Source: Alcaligenes aquatilis (GTDB taxonomy: Bacteria; Pseudomonadota; Gammaproteobacteria; Burkholderiales; Burkholderiaceae_B). From it: a DNA stretch of 64,000 bases. Where the stretch lies: contig NZ_CP022390.1 in assembly GCF_003076515.1 (NCBI RefSeq), positions 2,920,472-2,984,471 of the forward strand, written 5' to 3'. Within the stretch, counting starts at the first letter, position 1, and the number at the start of each line of letters is the position of its first letter. Below, one piece after another: positions 33,897-42,731 of the stretch. The notes under the pieces were generated by a model, which saw nothing but the letters and a program-made list of their open reading frames with translations, was not told the DNA's origin and made no database searches. A program made the translations under genes and the position numbers.

Positions 33897-35102
33897 ATGA
33901 ACAGCCGTATAGCCGACCAAGTCCGCCCCGCCACCATTGAAGAATGGTTAAGGCATTACCGGGCCGACAGCAGCGTATTTGCCTCTCCCACCGTCAGTTT
34001 GATGGCACACGGCACGGCACTGGAGCGGCATACCCATAATGCCCAAGGACAATTGCTGGCAGATGCCCAGACCTTGCTGTCACAAGCCGCACAACAAGGT
34101 CTGGACGCCCCCCTGCTACTGGGTGTGATTCCCTTTAACCCGGCCCGCGAAGCCTATTTGCGCGTGCCCAAGGAATACCGACGCGATCCCGTCTTGCTGC
34201 GCCCGGTCCAGCGACCACCGCTGGCCAAATCCGGTAACAGCATTGCCAGCCAAAGTCTGCTGCCCAACGGTGCGGGCTACGAAGACAGCGTCAGCCGCAT
34301 CCTGGCAACGATGCGCGAACAGGACATTTCCAAAACCGTGATGGCCCGTACCGTGACCATCACGCTGAACGAAGCCCTGGATCGTCAGACTGTGTTGAGC
34401 AATATGCTCCACAGCAATCCGGCTGGCTATACCTATGCCCTCCCCCTGCCGGGCGGCAAGACTCAAGACCCGGATCTATTTTTTGGAGCCAGCCCCGAGC
34501 TGCTGGTGCGTCGCCAGGGCGATCTGGTTACCGTCAACCCGCTGGCAGGCACTGCCCCCCGCTTTGCCGACCCACAGCGCGACCAGGCCAGCGCAGAAAC
34601 CTTGATGGCGTCCAGCAAAGACCTGCGTGAACATGCCTACGTGATCCAGGATGTAGTACGCATCCTGTCCCAGTTCTGCGACGGCCTGGACGTGCCCGAC
34701 GGCCCCAGCCTGACCAGCACCGCCAACCTGTGGCACCTGTCCACGCGTATCAGTGGCCGTTTGCGCGACCCATCCGTCACCTCTCTGGAACTGGCATTGG
34801 CCATGCACCCCACACCGGCCGTGTGCGGTTTGCCCACCCAGCCCGCCATGCAGGCCATCGAAGCCACCGAAGTCTTTGATCGTGGCTACTTTGCGGGTGC
34901 CATAGGCTGGAACGATCACGAAGGCAACGGCGAATGGGCCGTGGCCATCCGCTGCGGCCACTACACCCGGCAAAATCTGACCTTATCGGCTGGCGCTGGC
35001 ATTGTGGACGGCTCCGTCCCTGCCCTGGAGCGTCAGGAAACCGGCAATAAACTCATGACCCTGATCAACTCCCTGGGTCTGGCACAAGACATCACTCTTT
35101 AA
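33897..35102 (+). CDS. entC: Isochorismate synthase (EntC/DhbC-like)
   Basis: Converts chorismate to isochorismate, the first step to 2,3-dihydroxybenzoate. The C-terminal chorismate-binding domain shows FFGASPELLVRRQGDLVTVNPLAGT, SSKDLREHAYVIQDVVRIL, LWHLSTRISG and AMHPTPAVCGLPTQPA; the last is the isochorismate-synthase active-site region with the conserved HPTPAV. The ATG at 33897 follows AAGGACTCCT; an ATG 21 bases earlier is in frame but lies before the ribosome site. Length (401) is normal. Confidence 0.93.
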   Translation: MNSRIADQVRPATIEEWLRHYRADSSVFASPTVSLMAHGTALERHTHNAQGQLLADAQTLLSQAAQQGLDAPLLLGVIPFNPAREAYLRVPKEYRRDPVLLRPVQRPPLAKSGNSIASQSLLPNGAGYEDSVSRILATMREQDISKTVMARTVTITLNEALDRQTVLSNMLHSNPAGYTYALPLPGGKTQDPDLFFGASPELLVRRQGDLVTVNPLAGTAPRFADPQRDQASAETLMASSKDLREHAYVIQDVVRILSQFCDGLDVPDGPSLTSTANLWHLSTRISGRLRDPSVTSLELALAMHPTPAVCGLPTQPAMQAIEATEVFDRGYFAGAIGWNDHEGNGEWAVAIRCGHYTRQNLTLSAGAGIVDGSVPALERQETGNKLMTLINSLGLAQDITL

Positions 35103-35116
35103 CGGAGACACGATTC

Positions 35117-35755
35117 ATGACGATTCACGCCTTGCCCAGCTACGAGCTGCCTCAAACCCCCGTAGCCAACCGCGTCAATTGGCGGCCTCAGGCCAATCGT
35201 GCCGCCCTGCTCATTCACGATATGCAGACCTACTTTCTGCAGAAATACGATATGAGCCAGGCTCCGATCCCCATGTTGATCGAACGCATCGCGGCCCTGC
35301 GCGAGGTCTGCCACACGCTGGGCATTCCCGTGTTCTACACCGCCCAGCCTACCGAGCAGCCCGAGAAAGACCGTGCCTTGCTGAACGATTTCTGGGGTCC
35401 AGGCCTGACCGCCACCGAATTTCACACCCAGCAAGCCGTCGTGCCCGAGCTGACACCGGCCGAGCAGGACATCATGCTGACCAAATGGCGCTACAGCGCC
35501 TTCCAGCGCTCCAACCTGCGTGAGCAACTGCGCAATCTGGGCCGCGACCAGCTGATCATCACCGGCGTTTACGCCCACATCGGCTGCATGACCACTGCCT
35601 TGGAAGCCTTCATGCAAGACGTACAACCCTTCCTGGCCATTGACGGCGTTGCCGACTTCTCGCTGCAAGAACACCACATGGCCATCCGCCACGTCTCGCA
35701 ACGCTGCGGCGTCAGCCTGACCTGCGCCGAAATCCAGGACAGCCTGCAACGCTAA
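35117..35755 (+). CDS. entB: Free-standing isochorismatase (EntB N-terminal domain equivalent)
   Basis: Hydrolyses isochorismate to 2,3-dihydro-2,3-dihydroxybenzoate and pyruvate. Cysteine-hydrolase-family features are LLIHDMQTYF (Asp), MLTKWRYSAFQ (Lys) and ITGVYAHIGCMTTALEAFM, almost the same as E. coli EntB. The protein stops at 212 residues, after the isochorismatase domain, and lacks the carrier domain of EntB; that is supplied by the separate ArCP gene at 26888-27133. Fourteen bases after isochorismate synthase, so same operon. Confidence 0.92.
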   Translation: MTIHALPSYELPQTPVANRVNWRPQANRAALLIHDMQTYFLQKYDMSQAPIPMLIERIAALREVCHTLGIPVFYTAQPTEQPEKDRALLNDFWGPGLTATEFHTQQAVVPELTPAEQDIMLTKWRYSAFQRSNLREQLRNLGRDQLIITGVYAHIGCMTTALEAFMQDVQPFLAIDGVADFSLQEHHMAIRHVSQRCGVSLTCAEIQDSLQR

Positions 35756-35768
35756 ACAGAGAGTACAC

Positions 35769-36551
35769 ATGAGCACACAAGAATTTGCAGGTGAATGCGT
35801 TGCCGTCACGGGCGCGGCCCGTGGCATCGGCGCCTCTGTGACCAAACTGCTGCTGGAGCGAGGCGCCAGCGTCATCGCCCTGGACCTGGACGTAGAAGGT
35901 CTGACCCAACTGAGCCAATCCGAATACAGTGATCGGGTTTCCTGCCACCTGGTCGACATCAGCCAGGCCGATGCCGTTGATGCAGCGCTGGCCCAAGGCC
36001 AGGAAAAACTGGGCCCCATCCAGCGCCTGGCCTGTGTCGCGGGCGTCCTGCAAATGGGCCGCATCACCGAACTGAGTAACGAGCAATGGGACCGCACTTT
36101 CGCCATCAACACCACCGGCGTCTTTAACGTCTGTCGCAACGTGGCCAAAGGCATGATAGAGCGCAAACAAGGCGCCATCGTCAACGTCAGCTCTAACTCC
36201 GCCGCCACTCCCCGCATCGCCATGGGCGCCTATGCCGCCTCCAAAGCTGCCGTCACCCAACTGAGCCGCTGCCTGGGCCTGGAACTGGCCCCACACGGTA
36301 TCCGGGTGAACATCATCTCCCCCGGCTCCACCGACACCCCCATGCAACAAGCCTTGTGGGCGCAAGGTAGCTCGCGCGAAACTGTCATCGCAGGCTCCGG
36401 CGAGAACTACCGTCTGGGCATCCCCCTGCAGAAAATTGCCACTCCCGAAGAAATTGCTGAAGCCGTGCTGTTCCTGCTCTCGGACCGCGCCAGCCACATC
36501 ACCCTATCTGACTTGCGGGTAGACGGCGGTGCCACACTGGACCAAGGCTAA
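35769..36551 (+). CDS. entA: 2,3-dihydro-2,3-dihydroxybenzoate dehydrogenase (EntA-like SDR)
   Basis: A classical short-chain dehydrogenase: cofactor motif VTGAARGIGASV, NAD-type Asp after beta-2 (ALDLDV), CVAGVLQMGR, and catalytic Ser (VNVSSNSAATPRI) with YAASK (Tyr and Lys). The end SHITLSDLRVDGGATL matches EntA closely. It oxidises 2,3-dihydro-DHB to 2,3-dihydroxybenzoate, completing the aryl branch. It is the last gene of the run and is followed by a strong terminator. Confidence 0.93.
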   Translation: MSTQEFAGECVAVTGAARGIGASVTKLLLERGASVIALDLDVEGLTQLSQSEYSDRVSCHLVDISQADAVDAALAQGQEKLGPIQRLACVAGVLQMGRITELSNEQWDRTFAINTTGVFNVCRNVAKGMIERKQGAIVNVSSNSAATPRIAMGAYAASKAAVTQLSRCLGLELAPHGIRVNIISPGSTDTPMQQALWAQGSSRETVIAGSGENYRLGIPLQKIATPEEIAEAVLFLLSDRASHITLSDLRVDGGATLDQG

Positions 36552-36563
36552 ACAGCCAGACGC

Positions 36564-36593
36564 AAAAAAGGGCGGCTTCTCCGCCCTTTTTTT
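36564..36593 (+). terminator. Rho-independent terminator at the end of the siderophore run
   Basis: AGGGCGG-CTTCT-CCGCCCT with A's before and six to seven T's after, 13 bases past the EntA-like stop. Confidence 0.9.
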
Positions 36594-37077
36594 ATTGCCC
36601 TGCCCCGTCCTGAGCTACGTTGACACTTTTTCCCCTATCGGAAAAGAATCAATTAGGGCAAAGAGTCCGAAGTCGCCAAGGTCATTACGCGTCTGGCTTT
36701 TAAACTCCCCACCGGAAAACCCCAGATAAAAGCCTACGTACACTCACATTAGTGACCTCGCTGATAAGAACTGACCACATAAAGCCAAACCAAGAAAAAA
36801 ACACAAGAAAACCGAATCATCTTGAGCATGGCTAAATGAAGCCAGGCTCAGTCAGAACAAATTCGGATCAAATCGGATCAAATCAGGTCAGGTCAGGTCA
36901 GGTCAGGTCAGGTCAGGTCAGGTCAGGTCAGGTCAGGTCAGGTCAGGTCAGGTCAGCATCAGATTAGCCCACATTACTGACAACACCCTACGGCACCATC
37001 CCCTAACCCAGTCAAATCTTCTGCAGTAGATCGAGCAACTCCAGTATTCCAAACGCCCCACCAACAACTGTTGAAAG
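36594..37077. other. Intergenic region, repeat-bearing, no gene seen
   Basis: No frame with protein-like composition or ribosome site. It contains two copies of CGGATCAAAT (36864-36883) leading into the GGTCA tandem array, and otherwise unremarkable sequence. Confidence 0.6.
36886..36955. repeat. Perfect tandem repeat, 14 copies of GGTCA
   Basis: Fourteen uninterrupted GGTCA units (70 bp), preceded by two CGGATCAAAT units that look like a degenerate origin of the array. Such a pure pentanucleotide array is prone to slipped-strand copy changes. It lies between the terminator of the siderophore run and the 3' side of the Fes-like gene, so it does not alter a visible reading frame. Confidence 0.95.
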
Positions 37078-37351
37078 CCGGTCCACTCAAGAGCACGGCT
37101 GCCATGCTGTTCGGGTCGGGGCAGGCTCAGGCGGGGCGGATCAGAGTGCTTGCCGCGGGCCTGAAATTGCGTAGGGATGCAAGGGGCCTGCTGTTTGAGC
37201 CAGGCGCTTGTACTTGGCCCGGGGGACCAAGTACCTGGCGAGTTCAGGCCCCGCCCGTAGCAATCTCAGGCCAAGGAAACTGGTGCGCAGCACCAGCAGG
37301 CGCTCAGCCCAGCCGGAGCCTGCCCCGACCCGAACAGCCCCCGGTCCACTC
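37078..37351. repeat. Palindromic element with 23-bp inverted repeats, bracketed by 11-bp direct repeats
   Basis: The arm at 37106-37128 (begins GCTGTTCGGG) is the exact reverse complement of 37316-37338. Between them lie further symmetric parts: GTACTTGG / ACCAAGTAC around 37210-37234, and GGGCCTGAA / TTCAGGCCCCGCC. The 11-mer CCGGTCCACTC occurs at 37078-37088 and again at 37341-37351, outside the arms, like an insertion duplication, though the spacing to the arms differs. A 100-codon frame across it is GC-driven and not called. Resembles a MITE or a structured RNA. Confidence 0.65.
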
Positions 37352-37404
37352 TCCTGAGCCTGTCTGTATGTAGCCCGTCCCTCACAGCTTAAGTCCAGGT
37401 GCAG

Positions 37405-38982
37405 CTACTTCTTCTCCTCAGCCGGAACCTCACCCTGCTCAATCCCAAACAAATGCTCCAGCCCCAACGCCAACGCATCCCGCCAAGCCACAAAATCATG
37501 TGCCGTCGCACTTTCCACGTAACGCACGTCATACCCTCGCGCCCGCAGCACATCATCCAAATGGCGATTAGCCTGCACCAGGCTGACATCCCGGCTGGAG
37601 CCAGAGGACTCAAATACCCCAGCACTCATGTAAATCTTCACTGGCACAGCAGGCGAGTCCGCCATCTGCCGCGTCAGCCACTGCCCGCGCGCCTGACCGG
37701 CGGGAGCCCACCAGAACGAGCCTGACATGCTCAAAACATTGCCAAACAACTGCGGCAATCGCCAGGCCGCATGCATGGCAGCCAAACCACCATAACTGGA
37801 ACCACCAATCGCCGCCTTATCTGCTGTCGATTGCACACCCTGAGCACTCAACCAAGGCATCAGCTCCTTTTCCAGAAACTGAATATAAGCCTCATTCGGC
37901 GGCAACTCGCGTGCACGCTCCGCCATGCCTGGATTGTCCACCAGGACCAACCACATCGGCGCCACACGCCCCTGCGCAATCAAGGAATCCAGCATGGCAG
38001 GCGCGCGCGCCAAATCCCGATAGTCACGGCCATCAAACAAAATCAAGGTGTGATCAATTTCCTGAGCCCGAGTACCAGCAGGCTGATAAATCTGCACCTT
38101 CCGCTCCACACCCAGAGCCTCACTGGGCAAGCGTTCCGTACGCCATTGCCCCTGTCCCAACTGCTGCGACTCCAGATTCACCACCTGGGCCGGTGCCTGC
38201 GTCAGACGCAAGACCGAATCGCCATCAAACAGATCCTTGCTGTTCTCCGGCAACACCCTGAAATTGTGAGGATCCCGCTGCAAGGCCGCACGCAACACTT
38301 CACGCGCCAGATTCTGGCCTACATAAGGCACATCCGGTGCCATGCGATAGGCAAAGCGGGCATCACGCGGCAAATCGTAGGTGATGTACCAGATATCGGA
38401 CTGGCCCAAACGATGCATGCGATCACTATAAGAGAAGGGTCCACCATGCAGACGAACCTCGTTTTGGGCCCCGCGCCAGACAAACGTGACGCGATCATGC
38501 GTATTGCTGTAGCGTTCCACCAAAGGCGAGCCGACACGCTGCACATAGTCCCAGAAACCGCGAGACGACTCACCCGCCCGCAAACGCATGCTCCACTGAC
38601 GGATCACATCACCTTGCAAAGGCTCGGCCTGAACGGGAGCTTGAGGCGCCGTGACGGATTTCACCTGCCACTGGTACTCGCCCTGCCCCAGCACACGCAA
38701 ACGATACTCGCCCGCCGTGCTGGCAATAAAACCAAAAGGACCACCTCGCTCCGGGGCATCCGCCCAATGACGAATCGCCTTGCCATCCGGGCCGAACAGC
38801 TCCAGCATCACATCACCACTGTGCTGCCAACTGCCTTGCACCAGATCATTGTGCTGCAAGCTCAGTATGCGTTCATGATGTTCGTGCGGCTGAACCTCAC
38901 CCTGAGCCGAGGGCAGCGTAGCCGCCCAAGCCGACCCGAGCATTCCCACCATCAATACAGCAACAACAGGTGCGCGCAACAT
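37405..38982 (-). CDS. Periplasmic enterochelin esterase (Fes/PfeE-like)
   Basis: A signal peptide (MLRAPVVAVLMVGMLGSAWAA) is followed by a pre-peptidase-like beta domain (to about residue 130). Next come a Fes N-terminal-like region (GGPFSYSDRMHRLGQSDIW, YRMAPD) and the alpha/beta hydrolase domain with nucleophile elbow GGSSYGG near residue 396, FWWAP after it, and a late His in TAHDFVAWRDAL. Fes hydrolyses ferric enterobactin; the signal peptide makes this a periplasmic form, as PfeE of Pseudomonas. AGGAGG lies directly before the ATG. It is convergent with the siderophore run and very likely acts on its product. Extra N-terminal domain makes it longer (525) than Fes. Confidence 0.87.
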   Translation of the reverse strand: MLRAPVVAVLMVGMLGSAWAATLPSAQGEVQPHEHHERILSLQHNDLVQGSWQHSGDVMLELFGPDGKAIRHWADAPERGGPFGFIASTAGEYRLRVLGQGEYQWQVKSVTAPQAPVQAEPLQGDVIRQWSMRLRAGESSRGFWDYVQRVGSPLVERYSNTHDRVTFVWRGAQNEVRLHGGPFSYSDRMHRLGQSDIWYITYDLPRDARFAYRMAPDVPYVGQNLAREVLRAALQRDPHNFRVLPENSKDLFDGDSVLRLTQAPAQVVNLESQQLGQGQWRTERLPSEALGVERKVQIYQPAGTRAQEIDHTLILFDGRDYRDLARAPAMLDSLIAQGRVAPMWLVLVDNPGMAERARELPPNEAYIQFLEKELMPWLSAQGVQSTADKAAIGGSSYGGLAAMHAAWRLPQLFGNVLSMSGSFWWAPAGQARGQWLTRQMADSPAVPVKIYMSAGVFESSGSSRDVSLVQANRHLDDVLRARGYDVRYVESATAHDFVAWRDALALGLEHLFGIEQGEVPAEEKK

Positions 38983-39091
38983 ACATCCTCCTAAACGCCG
39001 GTTTGCCGCAGGACAATCCCAGTACCAAGAAGCAGTATACGATCAAAAATAATCAGCGCCCCCCTTGGCTGACGCGAGATGGCGCCATTGA

Positions 39092-40639
39092 TCACTCCAG
39101 GCGGAAAGCCTGAATCAAACGATCCAGCTCTTGCACCTGGTCCTGCAATTCACTGGAGGTGTGTGCCACCTGGTTCACCATCTCCGCGTTTTGTTGAGTA
39201 GCAGAATCCAGCTGCCCCACAGCCACGTTAATCTGCTCGATACCAATCGTTTGCTCGCGGGTAGAAGCGGCAATCTCATGCACAATCGTCATCACTTGCG
39301 AACTACCCGTGACCATCTCATCGATCACCTCACCCACCTGCCCCATCAATCTGGCCCCTTCCCGAGTACTGTCGGAGGACGCTTCCACCAATTGAGCGAT
39401 CTCCTGAGCAGAGGCCGTGGTGCGCTGCGCCAAGGCACGCACCTCACCGGCCACCACCGCAAAGCCTCGACCTTGCTCACCGGCCCGTGCCGCTTCCACA
39501 GCCGCATTCAAAGCCAGAATATTGGTCTGGAAAGCAATCGAGTTAATCACAGTCGTAATGTCTGCCACCTTGCCGCTGGAGTCACGAATCGCATCCATGC
39601 GGTCCACCAGCTCGCTGACCATCTGACCACCATGCTGAGCGGTTTTCTGCACCTGGCTGGAGACTTCCTCGGCACGCATGGCGTTCTCTTCGCTCATACG
39701 CACTGTGCCGGTCATCTCTTCCATGGCCGATGCCGTTTCCTGCAAGGCCGCCGCCTGCTGAGTGGTGCGGCTGGACAGCTCCAGATTGCCAGCGGACAGT
39801 TGCGAGGTATCGTCCGCAATCACTCCGCTGCTGTGCTGCAAGGTGCGCATGACGTCATTTAGCTTCAAACGCATCTGCTCGATGGACGCCATCACGCTAT
39901 TGTCCGGAATCGAACGCAGGGAATGGGTAACCCGCAAATCACCATCGGCAATTGCTTGGGCAGCGCCATGTAAAACGGTGGGTTCGGCACCCAACTCGGC
40001 CAAAATCTGGCGCGCCAGAAACACCGTCACTGCCGACACCAGCACAATAATCAACAAAAACACCACCGAGGAACTGAACAGGCGGCTTAGAAAACTGTCC
40101 TTGATGTTATCGATATACACGCCCGAGGTCAGCACCCAGTCCCACTGGGCCACCCCTTTGCCATAGGCCAGTTTGGGCGCATTGCTTTTGTCAGTGAGTT
40201 TGGGCCAGTGATACTCCAGAAATCCTTCGCCGCCATTGCGGGCAATACGGCTCATCTCGGCAAAGGGGTGTACCCCATTGCTATCGACCACGGCACTGAC
40301 GTCCTGGCCATCGAGATCCGGTCGGGTGGGGTTCATGATGGACACAACGTCAGTCGATAAAACCGACACATAACCTTCCTGTCCAAAGCGAATACTGCCA
40401 ATGCGTTGCAGCGCCTGTTTTTGCGCCTCTTCCTTGCTGAGTATGCCTTTGCTGACCAGTTGCTGGTAGTCCTGCGTAATGCTCACGGCAATATTGACGA
40501 TATGCTGCAAACTGCTTTTTCGCTCTTGCATCTGTGCCTGATAGAGCTGGTAGTTCACAAACGTAAAAACCGCCGCCAAAGCCATCAAACACAAGATCAA
40601 TGGCAACCACAATTTCTGTCTCAAACCCAAACGCATCAT
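39092..40639 (-). CDS. Methyl-accepting chemotaxis protein with single Cache sensor
   Basis: TM1 spans about residues 9-30. A periplasmic single Cache domain (about 35-185) shows [13 protein letters not shown], the P-x-R-P-D-L-D-G-Q loop and [14 protein letters not shown]2 is at about 193-215, then HAMP, then the signalling domain with the hairpin tip [34 protein letters not shown] in part. It senses a small molecule and controls the chemotaxis kinase. There is no C-terminal pentapeptide tether for CheR. I chose the ATG at 40639 because the in-frame ATG at 40681 would start inside the terminator of the upstream gene; CGGGGAAT gives a ribosome site. Confidence 0.9.
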   Translation of the reverse strand: MMRLGLRQKLWLPLILCLMALAAVFTFVNYQLYQAQMQERKSSLQHIVNIAVSITQDYQQLVSKGILSKEEAQKQALQRIGSIRFGQEGYVSVLSTDVVSIMNPTRPDLDGQDVSAVVDSNGVHPFAEMSRIARNGGEGFLEYHWPKLTDKSNAPKLAYGKGVAQWDWVLTSGVYIDNIKDSFLSRLFSSSVVFLLIIVLVSAVTVFLARQILAELGAEPTVLHGAAQAIADGDLRVTHSLRSIPDNSVMASIEQMRLKLNDVMRTLQHSSGVIADDTSQLSAGNLELSSRTTQQAAALQETASAMEEMTGTVRMSEENAMRAEEVSSQVQKTAQHGGQMVSELVDRMDAIRDSSGKVADITTVINSIAFQTNILALNAAVEAARAGEQGRGFAVVAGEVRALAQRTTASAQEIAQLVEASSDSTREGARLMGQVGEVIDEMVTGSSQVMTIVHEIAASTREQTIGIEQINVAVGQLDSATQQNAEMVNQVAHTSSELQDQVQELDRLIQAFRLE

Positions 40640-40679
40640 ATTCCCCGAGCAGCACTGAAAAGACAGGTCCCAGGTATGC

Positions 40680-40706
40680 AAAAACCGACCGTGTCAAAAC
40701 GGTCGG
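40680..40706 (-). terminator. Terminator of the wHTH-EAL regulator gene
   Basis: On the minus strand, CCGACCGT-TTTGAC-ACGGTCGG is followed by five T's, about 100 bases past the stop of the regulator gene. Confidence 0.75.
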
Positions 40707-40802
40707 CCTGCCAGGAGGCCCCATCGAACAAGCTGGGTAACGGCCTCGGGCTTAAAATACTTAACTAAAGTTACATATGGAGATAATTGATACTAAGGCG
40801 GC

Positions 40803-42419
40803 TTACAAAACACTACCGCTCAAACGTCGGGAAGCATCGTGACCTTGACCAAAAGAGGGCTCACTGCTGGCTAAAGTCAGCAAGAAACCGTCTTCAGACA
40901 TTAACTCCGAGGTCAGGCGACCCTGGTAATGGCCCAACTCCAGACTCAGCGCCAGATCACGCTGCTCTAGGTTATCGACGCCTTTAATGACCAGCTCAAA
41001 ACCCTGTTCGCTCAGCAAATGGCACCCGGTTTCCAGCAAAGCCTTGAAGGTGGACTCACGGCAGGCGCGCTGAATGACCTCAGCTTCCAGCTTGACGCCA
41101 CTAATCGGCCAGCCCCGCAAGCGGCTAAGCTTATGGTTTTCAATGTCAGTGCTGGTCAGCCAGACCTGAATGTCCTGCTCTTTCAGGAACTGCAAGGCCT
41201 GGATCAGTTCCGGCGTTTCTTCCAGCTCCTGGTCGCTGAACAAATCCAGCTCCACGCAGCAAGGCTGTAACTCAAACTGACGCAACATAGCCGGCATGCG
41301 CTTATAGATAGGAAGCACCATATCGATAGGCAGTTTCAGGCCAATATGGCTGGCGCGCAGCGAATAGTCTTGCCACCAGCGACGCACATCGGCCATCAAA
41401 GTGCGCAGCATCCATTCACACAAGGCCTGGCGGTGAATCGAGTCCAGCATATGACGCAGCACCAGATCCGAGGACAGGCGCAGACCGGTGGGCGCTGTCC
41501 AGAACACCTGGGCATCCACGCCACTGTACTGGCCAGTACTCGTGGCCACACGCAACTGATAAGAAAAAGACAGCGCTTCACTAACCTGAGGATCGAGCAC
41601 ATCCAACGTTTCCAGCGCGTGCAACAGTTCCAGCGGCGTAGGCTGGGACGCTTCCTGCTCGATGCGCGGAGTGTAAAACTCCATAATTTCGGTGTCTTGC
41701 AGCTCTTGCTGGGCGATTAATTTACCCGTAAAGGTATAACCCCAACCATGCACCGACTTGATCGGCAAAGCCACACCCGCCTGGCTGGCCTTGCGGCGCA
41801 AACGGCTGATCAAAGAATCCACGGCACGGCTGTCGCTAGCAGCCAGACCCTTGTCACGCATCAGGTCTTCACGGCTGAAACGGGCATCCGCATGCCGTAT
41901 AAATGCATCCATTAATTGACGCTCGCTATGCGTCAGCTCCAGGCCCACACCATTAGGAGCTACCAGGGTCCAGCCCTTATCACGCAGGATCCACTCCTGC
42001 TGCCCGCTATGTTCCTGAACCTCTTGCATCGCCTGGGAGGCACTCACGGCAGCATAAACATTACGGCGGCGCACGGCATGGCACCAGGCCATCAACTCGG
42101 GAACTTGCACATCCAGTGCCAGACAGGCATCCGCCCCCGTCAGCAACAACTGTACTCGCGCACTGGCAGACAGGCCGGACTGAACGGCCACAATACCCAA
42201 AGAGCCAAAGTCATTGCGCAATTTGGCCACCATCAACGGCACGTAGCCCGCCTCAACGGGGAACAACAGCAGATCAGCCTGGCTCAGGCGTGCCTCGGCG
42301 ACCTGCTCCAAGGAGCTGACAACGCTTGTTTTGGTACCGAAAACCCGCAGTTGCTCCAGCCAGTAGTGCAAGCCCTCGCCTTCTTCCAAAACAATCAACA
42401 CGCAGCGTGCATGTTCCAT
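40803..42419 (-). CDS. Regulator: degenerate receiver, OmpR-type winged helix, degenerate EAL domain
   Basis: Residues 1-120 look like a receiver fold without a usable phospho-Asp (LIVLEEGEGLHYWLEQLRVF, then PVEAGYVPLM where the Asp strand would end). Residues about 150-235 are an OmpR/PhoB DNA-binding domain (LTHSERQLMDAFIRH, SRAVDSLISRLRRKA, IKSVHGWGYTF). Residues about 255-520 resemble an EAL domain, but every catalytic motif is lost: EAL reads DAQ, the DDFG loop reads TDIENHKLS, and the AEGVE region reads IKGVDN. It probably binds DNA and perhaps c-di-GMP or a partner, without phosphodiesterase activity. AT-rich sequence lies upstream. I know no named equivalent. Confidence 0.75.
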   Translation of the reverse strand: MEHARCVLIVLEEGEGLHYWLEQLRVFGTKTSVVSSLEQVAEARLSQADLLLFPVEAGYVPLMVAKLRNDFGSLGIVAVQSGLSASARVQLLLTGADACLALDVQVPELMAWCHAVRRRNVYAAVSASQAMQEVQEHSGQQEWILRDKGWTLVAPNGVGLELTHSERQLMDAFIRHADARFSREDLMRDKGLAASDSRAVDSLISRLRRKASQAGVALPIKSVHGWGYTFTGKLIAQQELQDTEIMEFYTPRIEQEASQPTPLELLHALETLDVLDPQVSEALSFSYQLRVATSTGQYSGVDAQVFWTAPTGLRLSSDLVLRHMLDSIHRQALCEWMLRTLMADVRRWWQDYSLRASHIGLKLPIDMVLPIYKRMPAMLRQFELQPCCVELDLFSDQELEETPELIQALQFLKEQDIQVWLTSTDIENHKLSRLRGWPISGVKLEAEVIQRACRESTFKALLETGCHLLSEQGFELVIKGVDNLEQRDLALSLELGHYQGRLTSELMSEDGFLLTLASSEPSFGQGHDASRRLSGSVL

Positions 42420-42680
42420 AAGCGCCTACTATTTAATTATTGCCAGCGCTGCGATGATCCAAGTGCAGGCCGACAATACTATTTTTTATCAATAGTTGGA
42501 ATTATCACTTCTAGAATACAGAGCACAAAGTAAAGAATGGTCAAATGTGGCTTTTGAAATTTTTTGTCTTCAAAATAACGCCAGCCTTACCCTATGAACC
42601 AGATCGGGATTATTTTCCAACACTGATTTCTTAAAATACCCATCTCACAAATAATTATAGTTTTCATAACACACGGGTAT
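42420..42680. other. AT-rich intergenic region
   Basis: About 260 bases, clearly richer in A+T than the surroundings, upstream of the wHTH-EAL regulator. No gene seen. Likely holds its promoter; no specific site could be named with confidence. Confidence 0.5.
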
Positions 42681-42704
42681 AAAAAACCCGCTCGAAAGCG
42701 GGTT
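42681..42704 (-). terminator. Rho-independent terminator of dsbC
   Basis: On the minus strand, AACCCGCT-TTCG-AGCGGGTT followed by T's, 28 bases past the dsbC stop. Confidence 0.9.
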
Positions 42705-42731
42705 GCTCTAGCTCAAGACTGGCTGGAATAG

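Noticed and set aside
35099..36223. 374-codon minus-strand frame
   Set aside because: Antisense to the isochorismatase and EntA-like genes; no recognisable domain.
36886..36955. CRISPR array
   Set aside because: The GGTCA units are directly adjacent with no spacers and the unit is far too short.
37071..37373. 100-codon plus-strand frame
   Set aside because: It is created by the GC-rich palindromic element; no ribosome site, and the composition follows the inverted repeats.
37771..38994. 407-codon plus-strand frame
   Set aside because: Antisense to the Fes-like esterase, which has signal peptide, ribosome site and catalytic motifs. The shadow has none.
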